A DNA stretch of 64,000 nt from Colias croceus (lineage: Eukaryota > Arthropoda > Insecta > Lepidoptera > Pieridae). The notes below the pieces were generated by a model. That model saw only the letters and a program-made list of their open reading frames with translations, ran no database searches and had not been told where the DNA came from. The first letter of the stretch is position 1. The number at the start of each line of letters is the position of its first letter. Where the stretch lies: NCBI RefSeq assembly GCF_905220415.1, contig NC_059568.1, positions 1,302,001-1,366,000 on the forward strand, read 5' to 3'. Below, in pieces: positions 45,010-57,716 of this stretch. A program made the translations under genes and the position numbers.

Positions 45010-45180
45010 TCCCTACTTAATATTATAAATGCGAAAATAACTCTGTCTGTCTGTTACTCAATCACGCCTAAACTACTGAACCAATTAACATGATGGAGAT
45101 ATTTTGATACCCGAGAAAGGACATAGGCTACCTTTTATTGCGAAATGTGTACCACGGGCGAAGCCGGGGCGGACCGCTAG
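45010..45180 (+). mobile_element. Short Helitron-like element
   Basis: It starts TCCCTACTTAATATTATAAA after a host A and ends 'ggggcggaccgctag' before a host T, 171 bases. It contains 'ctgtctgtctgttactcaat' and 'cataggctacc'. Start and middle are close to the copy at 58505-58741, whereas its 3' end is close to 7061-7229. Confidence 0.75.
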
Positions 45181-45239
45181 TAGACAACATTCTAAACCAT
45201 CAAGCCTTACATCAAGCAAATAATTTTGTATGAAATCAG

Positions 45240-45670
45240 GAAATCTTTATTATAACTTCAATCATCATCGTTCACGACTTCACGTTCGCGTACGAAACAT
45301 GCAATGGCCAATCTTAGAGCGATAAGACTGCCCATATTCATCGAGCTTACAAAATTATCTAAAAGTTTCATTTATTCATAGATGCTTTACTATTTTATTA
45401 AAACATTTTGAAACATTTTTTAGAATGCAATCAAATCAAATTTATGTTTCATAGACAAAACTAAACAGTTGTCGGATGTCCTCGTCGTTCCTCTCTCGTC
45501 GTTGGTTAGTTTTTATCTCTTTCGCGTCTCTATCGACTCTCTCTTGAGTGTCTCGAATGTGACATGGCGTCCATCAAGATATATCACGGCCTCCTGTAAA
45601 TCTGTTTTAATGACAGTGGTCTCTGTTTAAATTTTATTACTGAGGCCGTAAAAATCGTATTTTTGCATTG
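45240..45670 (+). promoter_or_regulatory. Upstream/5' leader region of the WAC gene
   Basis: This lies directly before the WAC start codon. Pyrimidine-rich 'cgtcgttcctctctcgtcgt' at about 45483 and an upstream ATG at 45564 followed by a short frame are seen; no core promoter element could be placed with confidence. Confidence 0.35.
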
Positions 45671-45711
45671 ATGGTAATGCATGCAAGGAAACCTCACCGA
45701 ATAAGCGATGG
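45671..45711 (+). CDS. Wac: WAC exon 1 (start codon)
   Basis: It encodes 'MVMHARKPHRISDG', the conserved WAC N-terminus. The donor used for the right frame is GTACGG at 45712; a better-looking GTAAAC donor lies 5 bases further (45717) but would shift the frame. It ends in phase 2. Confidence 0.8.
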
Positions 45712-48700
45712 GTACGGTAAACTTTTTGATGCATAAACCTAGCAATCTGTAGATGGCGGTCGCCGATAGTTTTACTGTAACTCAGATGAGAAGACTAAAT
45801 GTTTTTGTCTGATTTCAGGTACTTTGAGAAGCATCAGGCCCATCCATATCAGGTAAGATATACGGGAAACTTTTAAAGTAAAAGTTGTTAACTTATTACG
45901 ATTTCCAAGAACTAAAGTACTGAGTTCGTTTAGGTACTACTCTACGTAATAACACATTGCGCCCATTCTTTTCCTACTTTTAACCACTCGATGTTCGCTC
46001 CAGATAATGCATAATATTATATTAAAGGGACGAACGCGATATGGATAGCAACAATCGTCCTCGAAAACTTTATTACTTATATATACGTGACCTAACAGCA
46101 TCATTAGTAAATTAAATTCATGTTTTTGTGTCATATTTGTAAATACATCAAAGTTACGTTCCTCACCACTCTCCTTTGAAAAGTTATTTCCGTGATTTGC
46201 ATCAAAACAAAGTTTGTAACAGAAGGTTTTGACACATCTCAGATAGTGTTAGCATGTTAATATTGAATTTATTTGGCATATATAATTGACTGTAAGTGTA
46301 ATATGGACGATAATTAAAGTATTAAAACATGTTTTTAAAGCAGAAGTATAATTCGAAGAGGGCTAATGAGTATGGATCATCTGAGCGGTACACACCACTC
46401 AGATCCCCCAATGGGAACATGTCCCACGGGCACATGGGACACTCTGCCCACTCGCACCACCACTATCACATGGTTGATGAACGAGGATATGTCACATCTA
46501 GAAATTCCTACATGCAGAAAGGTTCAGAAAAGGAGAGAGATAGAGACTACAAATCCTCTAGGAATAAGTATACAGGTATATATTTTTAAAGTTTCTTAAT
46601 AATCCAAAATAAAATTTCAAAAACTAATTTCTTTACTGTCTATCAGTTTCTTACAATATTTTTATACAATATAAGTCTTAGCTTAATTTAGTTTGTGTTA
46701 TATTAACACTAACTGTTTATCTTTGAAGGTATTTAGCACAATAATTATGTATCTTGTTAGTTTCATTAATTTTATTAAAAAAATATTAAATTGAATTATA
46801 AAACAAACACCCCAATATATGAGAAATAAATTTTGAAAAGCTAGTTGAAAGCAAGATTGTTGAATTAATGATTAGTTTTCAATATATAAATAATATTCTT
46901 GACCTAGCAAGATTTTTCAACAAACTTCATAATACATCATATTAACGAAATTGTGAATATTATATAAATACACAAAGACAAGTTATTTATTTACAAATAT
47001 TAATCAAATATTACTACATTATATCATTCTATTATTTTATTAAACAATTTAAGTAAAATATTTTTCATATATTTTATATTCAAGAAATAAATAATCCCAA
47101 TAGCAGTTGAATTATTATAATTTTTATTTTCATAATATTTTATTTATTTAAAAAATAACAATAACTAAAAATTTCCTATAAGATATGACAAACCTAATAA
47201 TGCAAATGCGAAATTTTTATATGTAGACTATATTTCAAATAAAACACATTTGATAGCAACATTTGTCTTAAATAATTTTAATTTTCATATACTTGTCCCT
47301 TTATTACATGAGTTAAAATATAATTTCATGTCTACTCATGTTTAATCCAAGATACTAAAGTCTAAATTTTGTGTTGATTTTATTTATTATTATATACTAT
47401 CTCTCTCATCTCATGTTAATCATGATTAAAATAAAACAAGTAAGGAATGAGTCTGGCTTTTTGCTGTTTAGGTTTAACAACTTTCCAGATTACCTCATAA
47501 AGTTTAGAAGATAATGATCTCTAATACAAAAAACGAATTTAGAATATTAGCAACAGAAAACAGTAACCTTTTTTCTATGATTCTGTGAATATAACTGCAG
47601 ATTCTCACATTAGGGTAGTATGGTATTCATTTTGTCCTAAAAATAATTTTCAGCAATTAATTATTTTAAATAGTACTACTGTAGACAAAAAACCATGCGA
47701 AATTTTGCAATAATATGTTTAAATAAATTACTGAGGCAATGCAATTGTATTATCAGAATTTAAAAATTATGTTTGAACAGTGTGGCATTCCCATTATATT
47801 TTCGAATTTTCATTAAGAAAGTAACAAGTATGGTACATGAGGTATTTGTAGATAAATTTTTTGGCAAACAACAAATATGTTCTGAAGTAATTTCAAAGAA
47901 GAATAAATGATGTATACTCCTATTTAAATTATTATTCCATCTTTTTATCACTATTATTACCTGTAATATATAGATATTACATTATACATGGAATATAGAT
48001 ACCATGAAAATAACAAGTAAATGATCTCATTTAGCATTTAGTAAAATAAGTTACAGAATTGTTTATTAATAACTCAGGCCCTGGAACCACAGACACAATA
48101 GAAAATCTATTGTGTCGTGGACCGATCGGGCCACTTGGGGCTCAATGGGTTAAATTCTGTCCAGAAAGAAAATCTTAACAAAATACAAATGTAATAATTG
48201 TCTAAATTTCAGATGTCAGATCACCGAAGGAGAAACGCAGTAAAGAAGGTGAACGAGAGAAGAACAACCACGAGCGATGTGAATCCGAGAAAAAAAGGAC
48301 TAGTGGAATGAACAGTAGTGTTAATTCGAGTAGCAAATATTATAAGAGGAGTGCGCCCCCCTCGAGTGCGCCCTCTAGTGAGTGGTCGGAACACATTAGT
48401 TCGTCGGGCAAGAAATATTACTATAACAGTGAGCTTGAAGTGTCACAGTGGGAGAAGCCCAAGGAGTGGGACTCGAGGAAGAATTCATCCAAAGATCACC
48501 AGACTACGTATTCATCATCATCATCCAGAAGTAGTGAGTATTTTGTTTATTTACTTATTTCGTTTGTTAGGAATGCTGAAAGAAATTAGGTTAGGAAGTG
48601 TGCAAGTTGCTGTATTTATTCTCACAATAAATTACATACAATACTAAGCAAAACGAGTGGTATTCATATTCGTATTTTGGCAATATAGAAATTAACGAAA

Positions 48701-51700
48701 TACTTAATTAGAGGATCTTTAGAATATAATAATTTTTGAAATAGATCATGAAAATACGTAAGGTTGATGTTGATGATATTGGTATGTTATAATGATAATC
48801 ATGAGACTATACTCTCATCCATAATTTTGTCAATATTTTATATATAAGTATCTATTATATAATTATGCTGTTTCATAATTAGATTCCCTAAATATATTTT
48901 GTCCACCTTTTGTCAGGATACACTCACAGGGAAAACAAAAAAAATATTTTTCAACCTATTCAGACCTGAATAAATAAATAAATAAAATCAGCCAGACATT
49001 TTCTTGAGATTTTCGCCGATTACAAATTTGTTAAATGTAACTAAAACAGTTAACTTATTATTTATATAAAAATAAAATATGTGTAAAAGTTCCGTTTATA
49101 TACTCACGAAATCATTGAGTTTAAATAATTGTTCATATTATATATTTATATATAATTTGTATGAATATGAAATAACTCATTTACAGCCACATTATATTGT
49201 TTTGTTGGAACCCTGTTGTTAGGAGATTGGCATATTTCATGCATAGGTGCACATAATTGATATGCTGTCCCTTTTCCCAATGTTTTGTTTGTTATATAAT
49301 GTTCAGTGTTTTGTTTCCTACAATGATTTACTTTAACATATGAATATCACCTAATGTGGCTGTTTTAAAGAGGATCAGATCAGAGGATCTCTCAAAGCAC
49401 ACAAAAGTTAATAAAATAAAGAAAACAAAATTGTTTAAAACTACATTTACAACAGCTAAAATAAACATTACGTATTTTGTTTGCAACTGTACATCAAGCA
49501 CATGTACCTATATAATTTTAATTTATCTTTAAAATTTTGCATAAAATGTAGAAATTATTTTTTTAAAAAATCATAAAGGTAATCTACCAACAGCATTATA
49601 ATTAATTACTCTGATGGGTCCCCTTAGTACCTTTGATCTTGAATACAATCTATGTAGGTCGCTTCCGACTTTCTAGCAATTTTTCAACCTGAAAAGCGCT
49701 CTATTGAGCTAACGTCTTGTAATATCGTTAAGCAGCTTTCTGTTGAACGTTCTTTTAAAGTGTTTGAAATAAGTAACTTAGCCTTCTCAACTTTATTTTT
49801 ACAAGTGAAGGATATTGTCTAGTTCGTTCAATTTACTTCGTACTAGCTGCGCTCCGCGGTTTCATCCGCGTGGCTCTGTTTCTGTTGGTCTTAACGTGAT
49901 GATATATAGCCTTCCTCGATGAATCGGGCTCTTCCTCCTTCCTCCTCTTCCTCGGGCTATCTTACACTGAAATAATTTTGCGAATCGGACCAGCAGTTCC
50001 TGAGATTAGCGTGTTCAAATAAACAAAAACTCTTCAGCTTTATAATATTATTATCATAGATTTAAGCAAAGTTGGATTGTGGATTCTCCCAAACCGATAT
50101 ATCTTATAATATAAAAATGAATAATTTATATATTATGATAAAAAAAGGTATTTCCCCGACATTGTTGACACTTTATCTAAATAATCTAGTCGTTGAACAT
50201 TCGCCCGTTTGTAAGTTAGATAAGTAATGGGTTATAAAGTCAACGTCACAAAAGCTAAAGTCTAAAGTCTTTGTCATCTAGTCTCTTTAGCAATCTTGAT
50301 ACTTTATTACTTGTAAACTTTGCTTGAGAACTTTATCTCGATCCTATATAAAATAAATAAAGCTAAGAAGTTATAATTGCGCTCAAGTTAAACATCGAGT
50401 ATAAACACTTGAATAGAGATGGATTTCTAAATCTGTTTTTACATTACAATCCAAATCACGGATAAATTCAAACCAACAACAGCCAACATCGGAACAAACG
50501 GTGTTAGTAATGAGAATTTTTAATCAGATGCATTGAAAATTCCTATTGTTAGGGCAGAGGTTTTGTCGACGGCAATCAACCCTTCTGTGGCCGCTCAATA
50601 GTTGATGATTAAAATATCACGCTCGTGTTGTTTGCTTGAATCGCTCATTAATCGACAAATAATAATAAAACGTCATACTTTAATTCTCGCCCCGATGTCA
50701 CAGTTTTATTGCACTGTTAAATTCAATTCTATTTACATAAATACGGAGGTATTTTTCAATTTCCCTTCTAGCTGGCGACGTAAAGCCCGCCTCGACTGCG
50801 ATAATAAATGCAGTTAGGATTTAAATTGAAGGCCGCTTCTAGACCGTCTTTTGCTTAAGACTTAATTACGATTTATAGACTGAATGGAGAGAAGCGAGCA
50901 CGTCTTCTTGGATTTATTTTATTAAATTAAGGGAATAAATAGTGGTGCACAGAGCACATTGTTCAAAGACTTATTTATTATCTAACATTGTGCTAGACAG
51001 AATTATAGGAAAGCCTTCATTAAGATATAAAGTACTGTGAAACGTACGTTGCGCTGACTTGCTATTTATTTTAAGTGAGAAGATAGTACATCTTGGTAGA
51101 ATAAATAAAAAAAGTAAATCTCTTTAGATTTCGAAATTATTTTGTGGTAAACAAAATTTTCGAAGTAGGCCCAACGTGGATTATCATTACGTAAATATTT
51201 GTAACTCACGTTAAATTAGGCAACGTGACGAGCGTTGTTCGCGTTTAAAAACATAAAAGTTACTACGCATCGATCGAGCCAGAGCTGTCGACACAATCCC
51301 AACTCCCCGAACTTTACGGACACTTCTCTCTCCAGGCAACAGCGCGACCGATGTCACGTGCCACGATTCCTTGATTGTCTTTCCCAACGTGACCTGTTGA
51401 ACTATAACGATGGAAGACGTACTGTCGCCTGCCTCTACCGAATGTATACCACGGTGAGCGCAATTATGTATGCTTTATTCTCCCTTATCAACCTCACAAT
51501 CATTTTACGTACGTTTCGCAGTTTCAATGTAGATTTGATAAATACTTAAATAAGAATATGCTTGTTTGTGAAACTAAGTATTCAAAGTCGAGTCTGATGA
51601 TTCTCGATACTAATAGCAACTCTGAAGAATGTCTCTGAACTTCATTCATCGGTTCTCTTTCCTATCCTATGAATATATATTATGCATCATTTTTGATACA

Positions 51701-54700
51701 TTTTTATCTCCTTCATTTAGCGAATTTGAGTCGAGATTCTGAGTCGGTCTGAGGTTGCTAATATGAAATAATTAATAATGAGCATTGATTGGCCATAAAA
51801 AAATCTATGAGTTGTCACGCTTTTCGACATAATAAAATTATATTATATTAAACGTGAGGGTATAATATATTTGCAATTATATTACATTAAACTAAACGTT
51901 TTCGTGGTTTAATTTTTATTGTTATTTTATTATTTTGTTTGTTTGTGAAGTAAGAAATAAGGAAATACTACTTTGTTTACTTATTGGTACCGATGAGAGG
52001 ATGACCACAGTACATGAGTGATCGGTTCAGTAGTATTTGCGTGAAAGAGTAACAAACACACACATACACATTCTCACAAACTTTGGCGTTTATAATATTA
52101 GTAGGATAGTAGGATTAGTAGGTTTAATATATTTTTCTTGGCTATAGAACAATAAATTCAATGAGGGTCACTAGAAACTTTCACACTGTCGTCATTTCTT
52201 CGACCTATTTATTTAAAGAACAATAAAATATTCATGCTTCTGTTGAATAACCCTGAATGTAAAGATAGATATTGATTTTTAATTTATATACTCTTAAGAG
52301 ACAAATTATGGCAACACGATAATGTTTATAAATATTAGTTAGTGGAAAGGGCTTTAGGAAAGGGTAGAAGTGGGTAGAAAGGTGATTTTATTAATATTCG
52401 ATAATTTATTAAATAAGTACCATACACCTCTAGAAAATATTCACTTTATTTCAATAAGCAAGTATTAGTTGGTTCGTTGAATTAAATATCAAAATATATT
52501 TGAAACCTTAATATACATGAATACCTAGATGTCCGAGATTACATTCACATTCAAAATTTACAATGGAGGAAAAATATTTGCACGAAAATAATTTTCAGCT
52601 CGATTAAAAAAAAAATGAATATTAAAAGGTTGATGGAGTTTGCTTACGTCTAGAACGTTTTAAAATTAAAATTAAAATAGAAAAACGGTATTTCCATTCA
52701 AAGTGGAAGTGCTGTCTACAATTTGCTGGAAACCGTGTCGCAGTGATTTAATAGGAACCCTCAAAGGAAGTCTATCTCCCAGTTCGCAAATATGGAGCTA
52801 AGGACTTTCACGATCATTTCCTTTGAATTGCAACGCCCAGCAGGGAACAGTAATAAGGCTGTAAGTGGGTTGAAATCAGGGACGTAACGGGGCGGATAGT
52901 GATGTTTTTTATCGATAGAAAATGATTTCCTCGACGAAACTTTTTGAACGCATAGCTTATTTGATAAATGGTGGTAGGTAACTATTTCAATTAAGAGTCG
53001 TGAGACTAGACCATTGTGTAGTTCAAACAATTGGCCAGTGCTTTAGGGCATATGTATACGACCCTAACTTAATTATTATAAAGGCATTATAATTTACAAC
53101 ACAATATTGTTTTACATTTCTGAATTGGGTCAATTATTAATCTAAAATTCATAACATAAACTATTAAGTCAACTTATAGCATGGTTCGTAACCTATTTTG
53201 TTTTAAAAGTTAATGTTTTATGTCTGCTTTTTATATTTTTTGAACATATACCTACTACAGAGTTTCAAAACACAAGCATTCGCTTTCCGTGTCACGAAGA
53301 GGTAAACATTATGGAACCATTCATTCCTGCCATTCCATTTCCTGTCATCTTATCTAGGAAATCCAATAAGTTCCCGCGACGCTCGAGTTAATCTCAAACT
53401 CATCTCTTGAGTTTCTCACTCAATAGTTGACGAGAACACGATACAGAACTTCAATTGTACAAGTTGCTAACTATTTAGTGCAACTATTGGACACTGAATT
53501 ATAGATATCGTATTGTTCAACACCATTGTACTGTTGCATCCCTACTTGAGATACTAAAGTTAGAATTGAATGCCTTCGATTGGACGTAATTTGTTTACTG
53601 CATCGTTTGATTCATCGTTTGATGTTTGATTCCTTCCACCGCAAAATGCCTTGTAGGTATATATGAGAAATCCCGGGCATAAATAAAATGCAGTAATATA
53701 TAGGCAGTAATGAACTGAACTCGGAGTGGGTAAAAAGGACCTCGATCGTATATGTAATAAAACTTCAAAATCTTTGTTGGTTTGGAATTGTTTTTCAAAA
53801 TTCAGCTAGAATGGAGAAGAGCGACAAGTTGAAAAATGGTTGGTCAAAACAAAATAAGTCTGTTGTAACGTTACTTTTTATAGCTTGTTTTTCTTCAATA
53901 TTTTTCTTTTGTGAAAATATCTATTTCATTGTACTTCCCAAGGGCATTTATTTGATTATAGACTGCTCGAATAATGCTTGAATGTGGGCTTTTCCACACG
54001 CGATTTCCTTTGAACTCAGCCTATAATGACACTTATAATATCTGTAATCTCGCCTAATTGGCACACGTATTGTGAAAACATAAACATTGGAAATAAGTTG
54101 TCGATTCCTCACTCGGATGGCGGATGTACGCCCTCCTCGAACTTCCCACGCGGGTATCTCGTTAAATTGTGTCTATTATTGGCAATACTCAATTTTAATG
54201 GCCATTTCTTTAATGTTATTCCAGCTCCTGACATGGCAGGTTGGTACTTTTGAAAAATATACATTTCTCTGCCACCACTCGTAGCTTTTTTGTTAAATTA
54301 ATTTTTCGATAAAATAGTTTATTAAAAGTGATAAATTTAAATTGTTGGTAGTTTCAGGGCATATTTTTTTTGATTTTCTAAACCGCGGTGTATAATTTTA
54401 CGTTGGAATAATATGTACTTAATTATGAAATGAGGTATTTGTTATCCTGAATTGTGTATTGTGTTTTTATGTCTTTTTTTTCGGTATTCGATCGTTGTTT
54501 GATTGTATTATAGAGTAAGTAGGTTTCAGGCTCCTGAAAAACAGTTTACAACTATATTGAGACCTGGGTCATTAAGTTTTTGTAACATATGATGGTGTGA
54601 ATAAATGATTTATTTATATATATTTATTTAAACCTTGTTTTTAAGACTGGGTAAATTCGAACGTATGTCTTTAGAAATTCCATTATAGAATGCAGTATCA

Positions 54701-56522
54701 CTATAATATTGATTCTAGATTATTTGTAACGATAAGCTTTTAGTTGTTATTTGTATGTTAATTTTTTACAGTTATACTAAAATAAATTATTTAAAGAGGA
54801 AATTAAACTCTGCTTATTTTATAAATTGCCTCTTATACTATACGTAGTAAGTGCTAACATTGTCGTTGTGGGAAAATCCTACAAGTTACTTACTTCGATC
54901 CTTAATAGATGCCGTTTTTTTTTTTTTATATTTAAGCCTAAGATCTAAGTTAATTTTCATAAATTTGTAATAAATCGAAAGAGGCGCGTCATTTCACAGC
55001 CATAACTGAAAATTAAACCAGGCGCCTTGGTGGCTCAAAACATTTTGCGTTAATATTTAATCGCCAGGAAGGGTTGTTAGATTCTTAGAAATTTGATCGA
55101 AACTTAATATCAACATTTTATTGATTTACCGTGTATTGTAAGTAATATTCATCAGTTGCTTATAGATATGATGACTCAGTGAATGTATTTAGATGTAAAA
55201 AATAGGGAAAATGACTTGGAAATAGATGGTTCCTTTGACGGACGTGAAATACGAAATGGTTGGATGTTTATTGATTTGGTATAAGCACGAGAACTAAGTC
55301 TAGTATTTATTTCATTAGAATAAATAAGTCTTAGCACAATCGATCGAAAGAAATGCCAATAGGTGTGAAATTATTCGATCTTCCCCTATTCGATCTTCCG
55401 CTCCTGTCGGTTCACCATATTTTGTTGAATTTAACGTTGTTAAATATGGATTTACTTTATAGAAGAATCATTCTTGTTTGAAGGCGCTCTTTCTCGTTAA
55501 TGGTTTTACATAATACAACGATGCATCTTTCGATAAGGGATTTTTATAAAATTAATTATTATTAATTAGTAAATTTTTGGTAAATTGTAATCAATTGTAA
55601 AACCTATCCTAATGGATAGGTTTTACAATGAAACCATAAACTATCAACAGATTGTAACAAAGTTTATTTATTAATACTCGAACAGAATTCGGTATCGACT
55701 TCTTTTAAATAAAATTATCTAAACAGAAAAGCATTATACTTCAATATAAACAAGGTACTTCAGCCCGAGTCTAAGCTTTTTTTGGAATCGAGTGAGAACC
55801 TACACCTTTATTTATAGGCACTACGACCCAGACAGAGTTTAATGATATCATCACAGACATAGCCTTTTCGAATCGAATATAGAATGTGAAAAAATAAACG
55901 TCTGGGTCGTTTTCGGTCCAAACGGACAGGCTAATTGTAAAAGGTGATCTAACATGACGTAAGCAGGAGTAATTCCAGTTTGGGAGAGTGGTGGTATTAG
56001 GGTGCTTTTCCAGAGATGTGCGAGGATGCGTAGCGAGGGATGTGTTTGTAAAGAACCAATAGTATCGCTTCAAACGATGTCGATATTATTGGTTCCCTCG
56101 GTTCTACGCTAGCGTTAACCACTGTACCAAGTAGGCGGTGTCACACTCTAAACGACGTATACCATGTTTTTAATAATGCTACTTGGCAAACTTTACGCAG
56201 TTTGACTGCCTATCGCAGACACCAGCGCTCTTCAATTTCTATTATGATATGCTAGGTTGTTGTAAGTTTTTGAGGAAAATAAATTATTATTAATAGACAA
56301 AAAGAAATAGTAACTCCTCGGAATAGATATATATTTTTCTAAAAGCATTGTTATCCTTAGATCGCGACAAGAGATCGAGCTCGCGGTCGCGGCGGCGGGA
56401 GTCGGAGAAGTCGAGCAAGCGCGCAAACAGCACGTCGGAGCGCTACTGGAGCGGGTCGCGCGAGAACGTCGTCGAGCGGACGCGCACGAAGCACGCGCCG
56501 CACGCCGCGCACGACGGGAAAG
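45671..56522 (+). CDS. Wac: WAC: WW domain adaptor with coiled coil, 5' part (five coding exons, continues past the window)
   Basis: Exons 45671-45711, 45819-45852, 46344-46575, 48213-48533 and 56361-56522 join in frame to about 263 residues. WAC recruits the RNF20/40 ubiquitin ligase to RNA polymerase II for histone H2B ubiquitination and links to checkpoint and mTOR control (family knowledge). The start 'MVMHARKPHRISDG' matches vertebrate WAC ('MVMYARKQQRLSDG'). 'HPYQKY' and a Ser/His-rich stretch follow. The WW domain reads 'WSEHISSSGKKYYYNSELEV' with W160, W182 and P185. Exon 5 is Arg/Ser-rich. The C-terminal coiled coil is not in this window. The 3' exons must lie beyond 64000 on the same strand. 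Confidence 0.9.
45819..45852 (+). CDS. Wac: WAC exon 2 (34-base microexon)
   Basis: After acceptor CAG it completes Gly and encodes 'YFEKHQAHPYQ'. The PYQ end matches 'QPYQALKYSSK' in vertebrate WAC. The donor is GTAAGA, phase 0. Confidence 0.8.
46344..46575 (+). CDS. Wac: WAC exon 3 (His/Ser-rich)
   Basis: It encodes 'KYNSKRANEYGSSERY', a His-rich run ('HGHMGHSAHSHHHYH') and a charged end. The acceptor is GCAG at 46340-46343 and the donor GTATAT at 46576. It runs from phase 0 to phase 1. Confidence 0.82.
46576..48212. other. WAC intron 3: no gene seen
   Basis: Very AT-rich sequence without recognisable features, about 1.6 kb. Confidence 0.35.
48213..48533 (+). CDS. Wac: WAC exon 4 (WW domain)
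   Basis: It encodes a Lys/Arg/Glu-rich region, then 'SEWSEHISSSGKKYYYNSEL' and 'EVSQWEKPKEW', the complete WW domain, almost identical to vertebrate WAC. A Ser-rich tail follows. The acceptor is CAG and the donor GTGAGT at 48534, phase 1. Confidence 0.93.
49843..50060 (-). mobile_element. Helitron-like element in WAC intron 4
   Basis: On the minus strand it starts TCTATGATAATAATATTATA after a host A and ends 'ccgcggagcgcagctag' before a host T. A related fragment lies at 57047-57181 on the plus strand ('ataaagctgaagagttt', 'gaactgctggtccg'). Confidence 0.7.
55597..55628. repeat. Perfect hairpin in WAC intron 4
   Basis: 'gtaaaacctatcc' and 'ggataggttttac' face each other across 'taat' (about 55598-55627). 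Confidence 0.6.
56361..56522 (+). CDS. Wac: WAC exon 5 (Arg/Ser-rich)
   Basis: It completes Asn and encodes 'RDKRSSSRSRRRESEKSSKR' and 'SERYWSGSRENVVERTRTKH'. It is GC-rich against an AT-rich intron, has an acceptor TAG (56358-56360) and a donor GTGCGT (56523), and is open throughout. No vertebrate counterpart is obvious for most of it, though 'DRDYR'-type charged sequence follows the WW domain there as well. Confidence 0.78.
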
Positions 56523-56553
56523 GTGCGTCACTTATCTTTATCTATACTTAATA

Positions 56554-57046
56554 CTAGCTTCCGCCCGCGACTCCGTCCGCGCGGATGTCGGTCTTCGCGT
56601 GGATGGTTTATTTCTCCATTTTGAGTACCTCTGACACTAACATCTTATAAATATCTATTGGACCCAATTCCCAAATACGGCTAGGCCTATAATAATACGC
56701 AACGTGTGTTCGCGGTTCTACGGAACAACGTCTATGGATAAAACTGAAAAATTAAGATTAATTTTTTTCCACGTATTTTTCCAGGATAAAAAGTATCCTA
56801 TTTTACGCCCAGGATAATAAGGTATAATTATACCAAGTTTCATCGAAATCGAACCGCTAGTTTTCACGTGATGCCTTCACATACAGACAGACAGACAGAC
56901 AGACAGACAGACGGACAGACAGACAAAAATTTTTTTAATCACATATTTGGGTTTGGTTTCGATCCAGTAACACCCCCTGGTATTTATTTTTTCAATATTT
57001 TCAATGTACAGAATTGACCCTTCTACAGATTTATTATATGTATAGA
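56554..57046 (-). mobile_element. Helitron-like element, (GTCT)n type
   Basis: On the minus strand it starts TCTATACATATAATAAATCT and ends in the 'gcgggcggaagctag' hairpin end. It has a long (gaca)n run at about 56885-56927. At 493 bases it is longer than the copies at 9082 and 38184. It lies 31 bases after the WAC exon 5 donor. Confidence 0.82.
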
Positions 57047-57181
57047 TTATAAAGCTGAAGAGTTTGTTTGTTTAAACACACTAATGTCAGGAACTGCTGG
57101 TCCGCGATTTGAAGATTCTTTAGGTGTTAGATATGCCTATTTATCGAGGAAGATATACCATCACCTTAAGACCAACAGGAG
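57047..57181 (+). mobile_element. Helitron-like fragment split by the preceding element
   Basis: 'ataaagctgaagagtttgtt' and 'ggaactgctggtccg' match the reverse complement of the element at 49843-50060. The copy lacks its start because the element at 56554-57046 inserted there. Confidence 0.55.
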
Positions 57182-57211
57182 ATGTGCTCGTATTATTATA
57201 CATATTATGTA

Positions 57212-57421
57212 TAACGGTGCATTTACATCAAACGAACGAATGCTCATTCTAATTTCTAACCCCACTATGTAAAACTATTTTAGTGTAAACACGCGTAGAA
57301 TATTCTTGCGTTCGAAAAGATTCTATGCAATGTTCTGATTCTGAACAAAACTGAATACGAGCTTTCGTTTACACTAAAGATCACGAAAAAATGTTCTGCT
57401 TCTTTGATGTAAATGAACCAT
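57212..57421. mobile_element. Short MITE with 'ggtgcatttacatcaaa' ends
   Basis: 'ggtgcatttacatcaaa' on the left is matched inverted by 'tttgatgtaaatgaacc' on the right, and inner 'tttagtgtaaac' / 'gtttacactaaa' also pair. About 210 bases, no coding capacity. A TTA lies just right of the element, but the left duplicate is unclear. Confidence 0.6.
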
Positions 57422-57716
57422 TACACAAAATAACTTTCGGCCAACGTGGGATTACCGTGATGATGTTATACTATCTTTGTAACAAATTTCAGAAAAATGG
57501 GTTCAGTAGTTTAGGCTTGAAGAACAGAGAGATAAACAAAATTAACATTCAAAAATTTCTTCGAACTACTTGTTATTTTATTTATTGAATGTGGTTACAT
57601 AAATGATATGTAACTGGTAAGCAATATCTTACACATTTTGCTCGTTAGGTGAGCGTGAATATATGTTTAGATGATTATTGGCAACATTTGAATGCTAAAA
57701 AATGGAAAAAGTCAGT

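Larger units (their letters stand above)
48534..56360. other. WAC intron 4: non-coding apart from repeats
   Basis: 7.8 kb of mostly AT-rich intron. A Helitron-like element lies at 49843-50060 and a repeat tail ('tttggcgtttataatattag') near 52083-52102. The part about 50400-54300 is less AT-rich and has few recognisable repeats, which could mean intronic regulatory DNA. Frames such as 51235-51549, 52761-53030 and 54026-54253 show no known domain. A perfect hairpin lies at about 55597-55628. Confidence 0.4.

Noticed and set aside
51235..51549. 104-codon plus-strand ORF in WAC intron 4
   Set aside because: No recognisable domain, no splice or promoter context; likely a chance frame.
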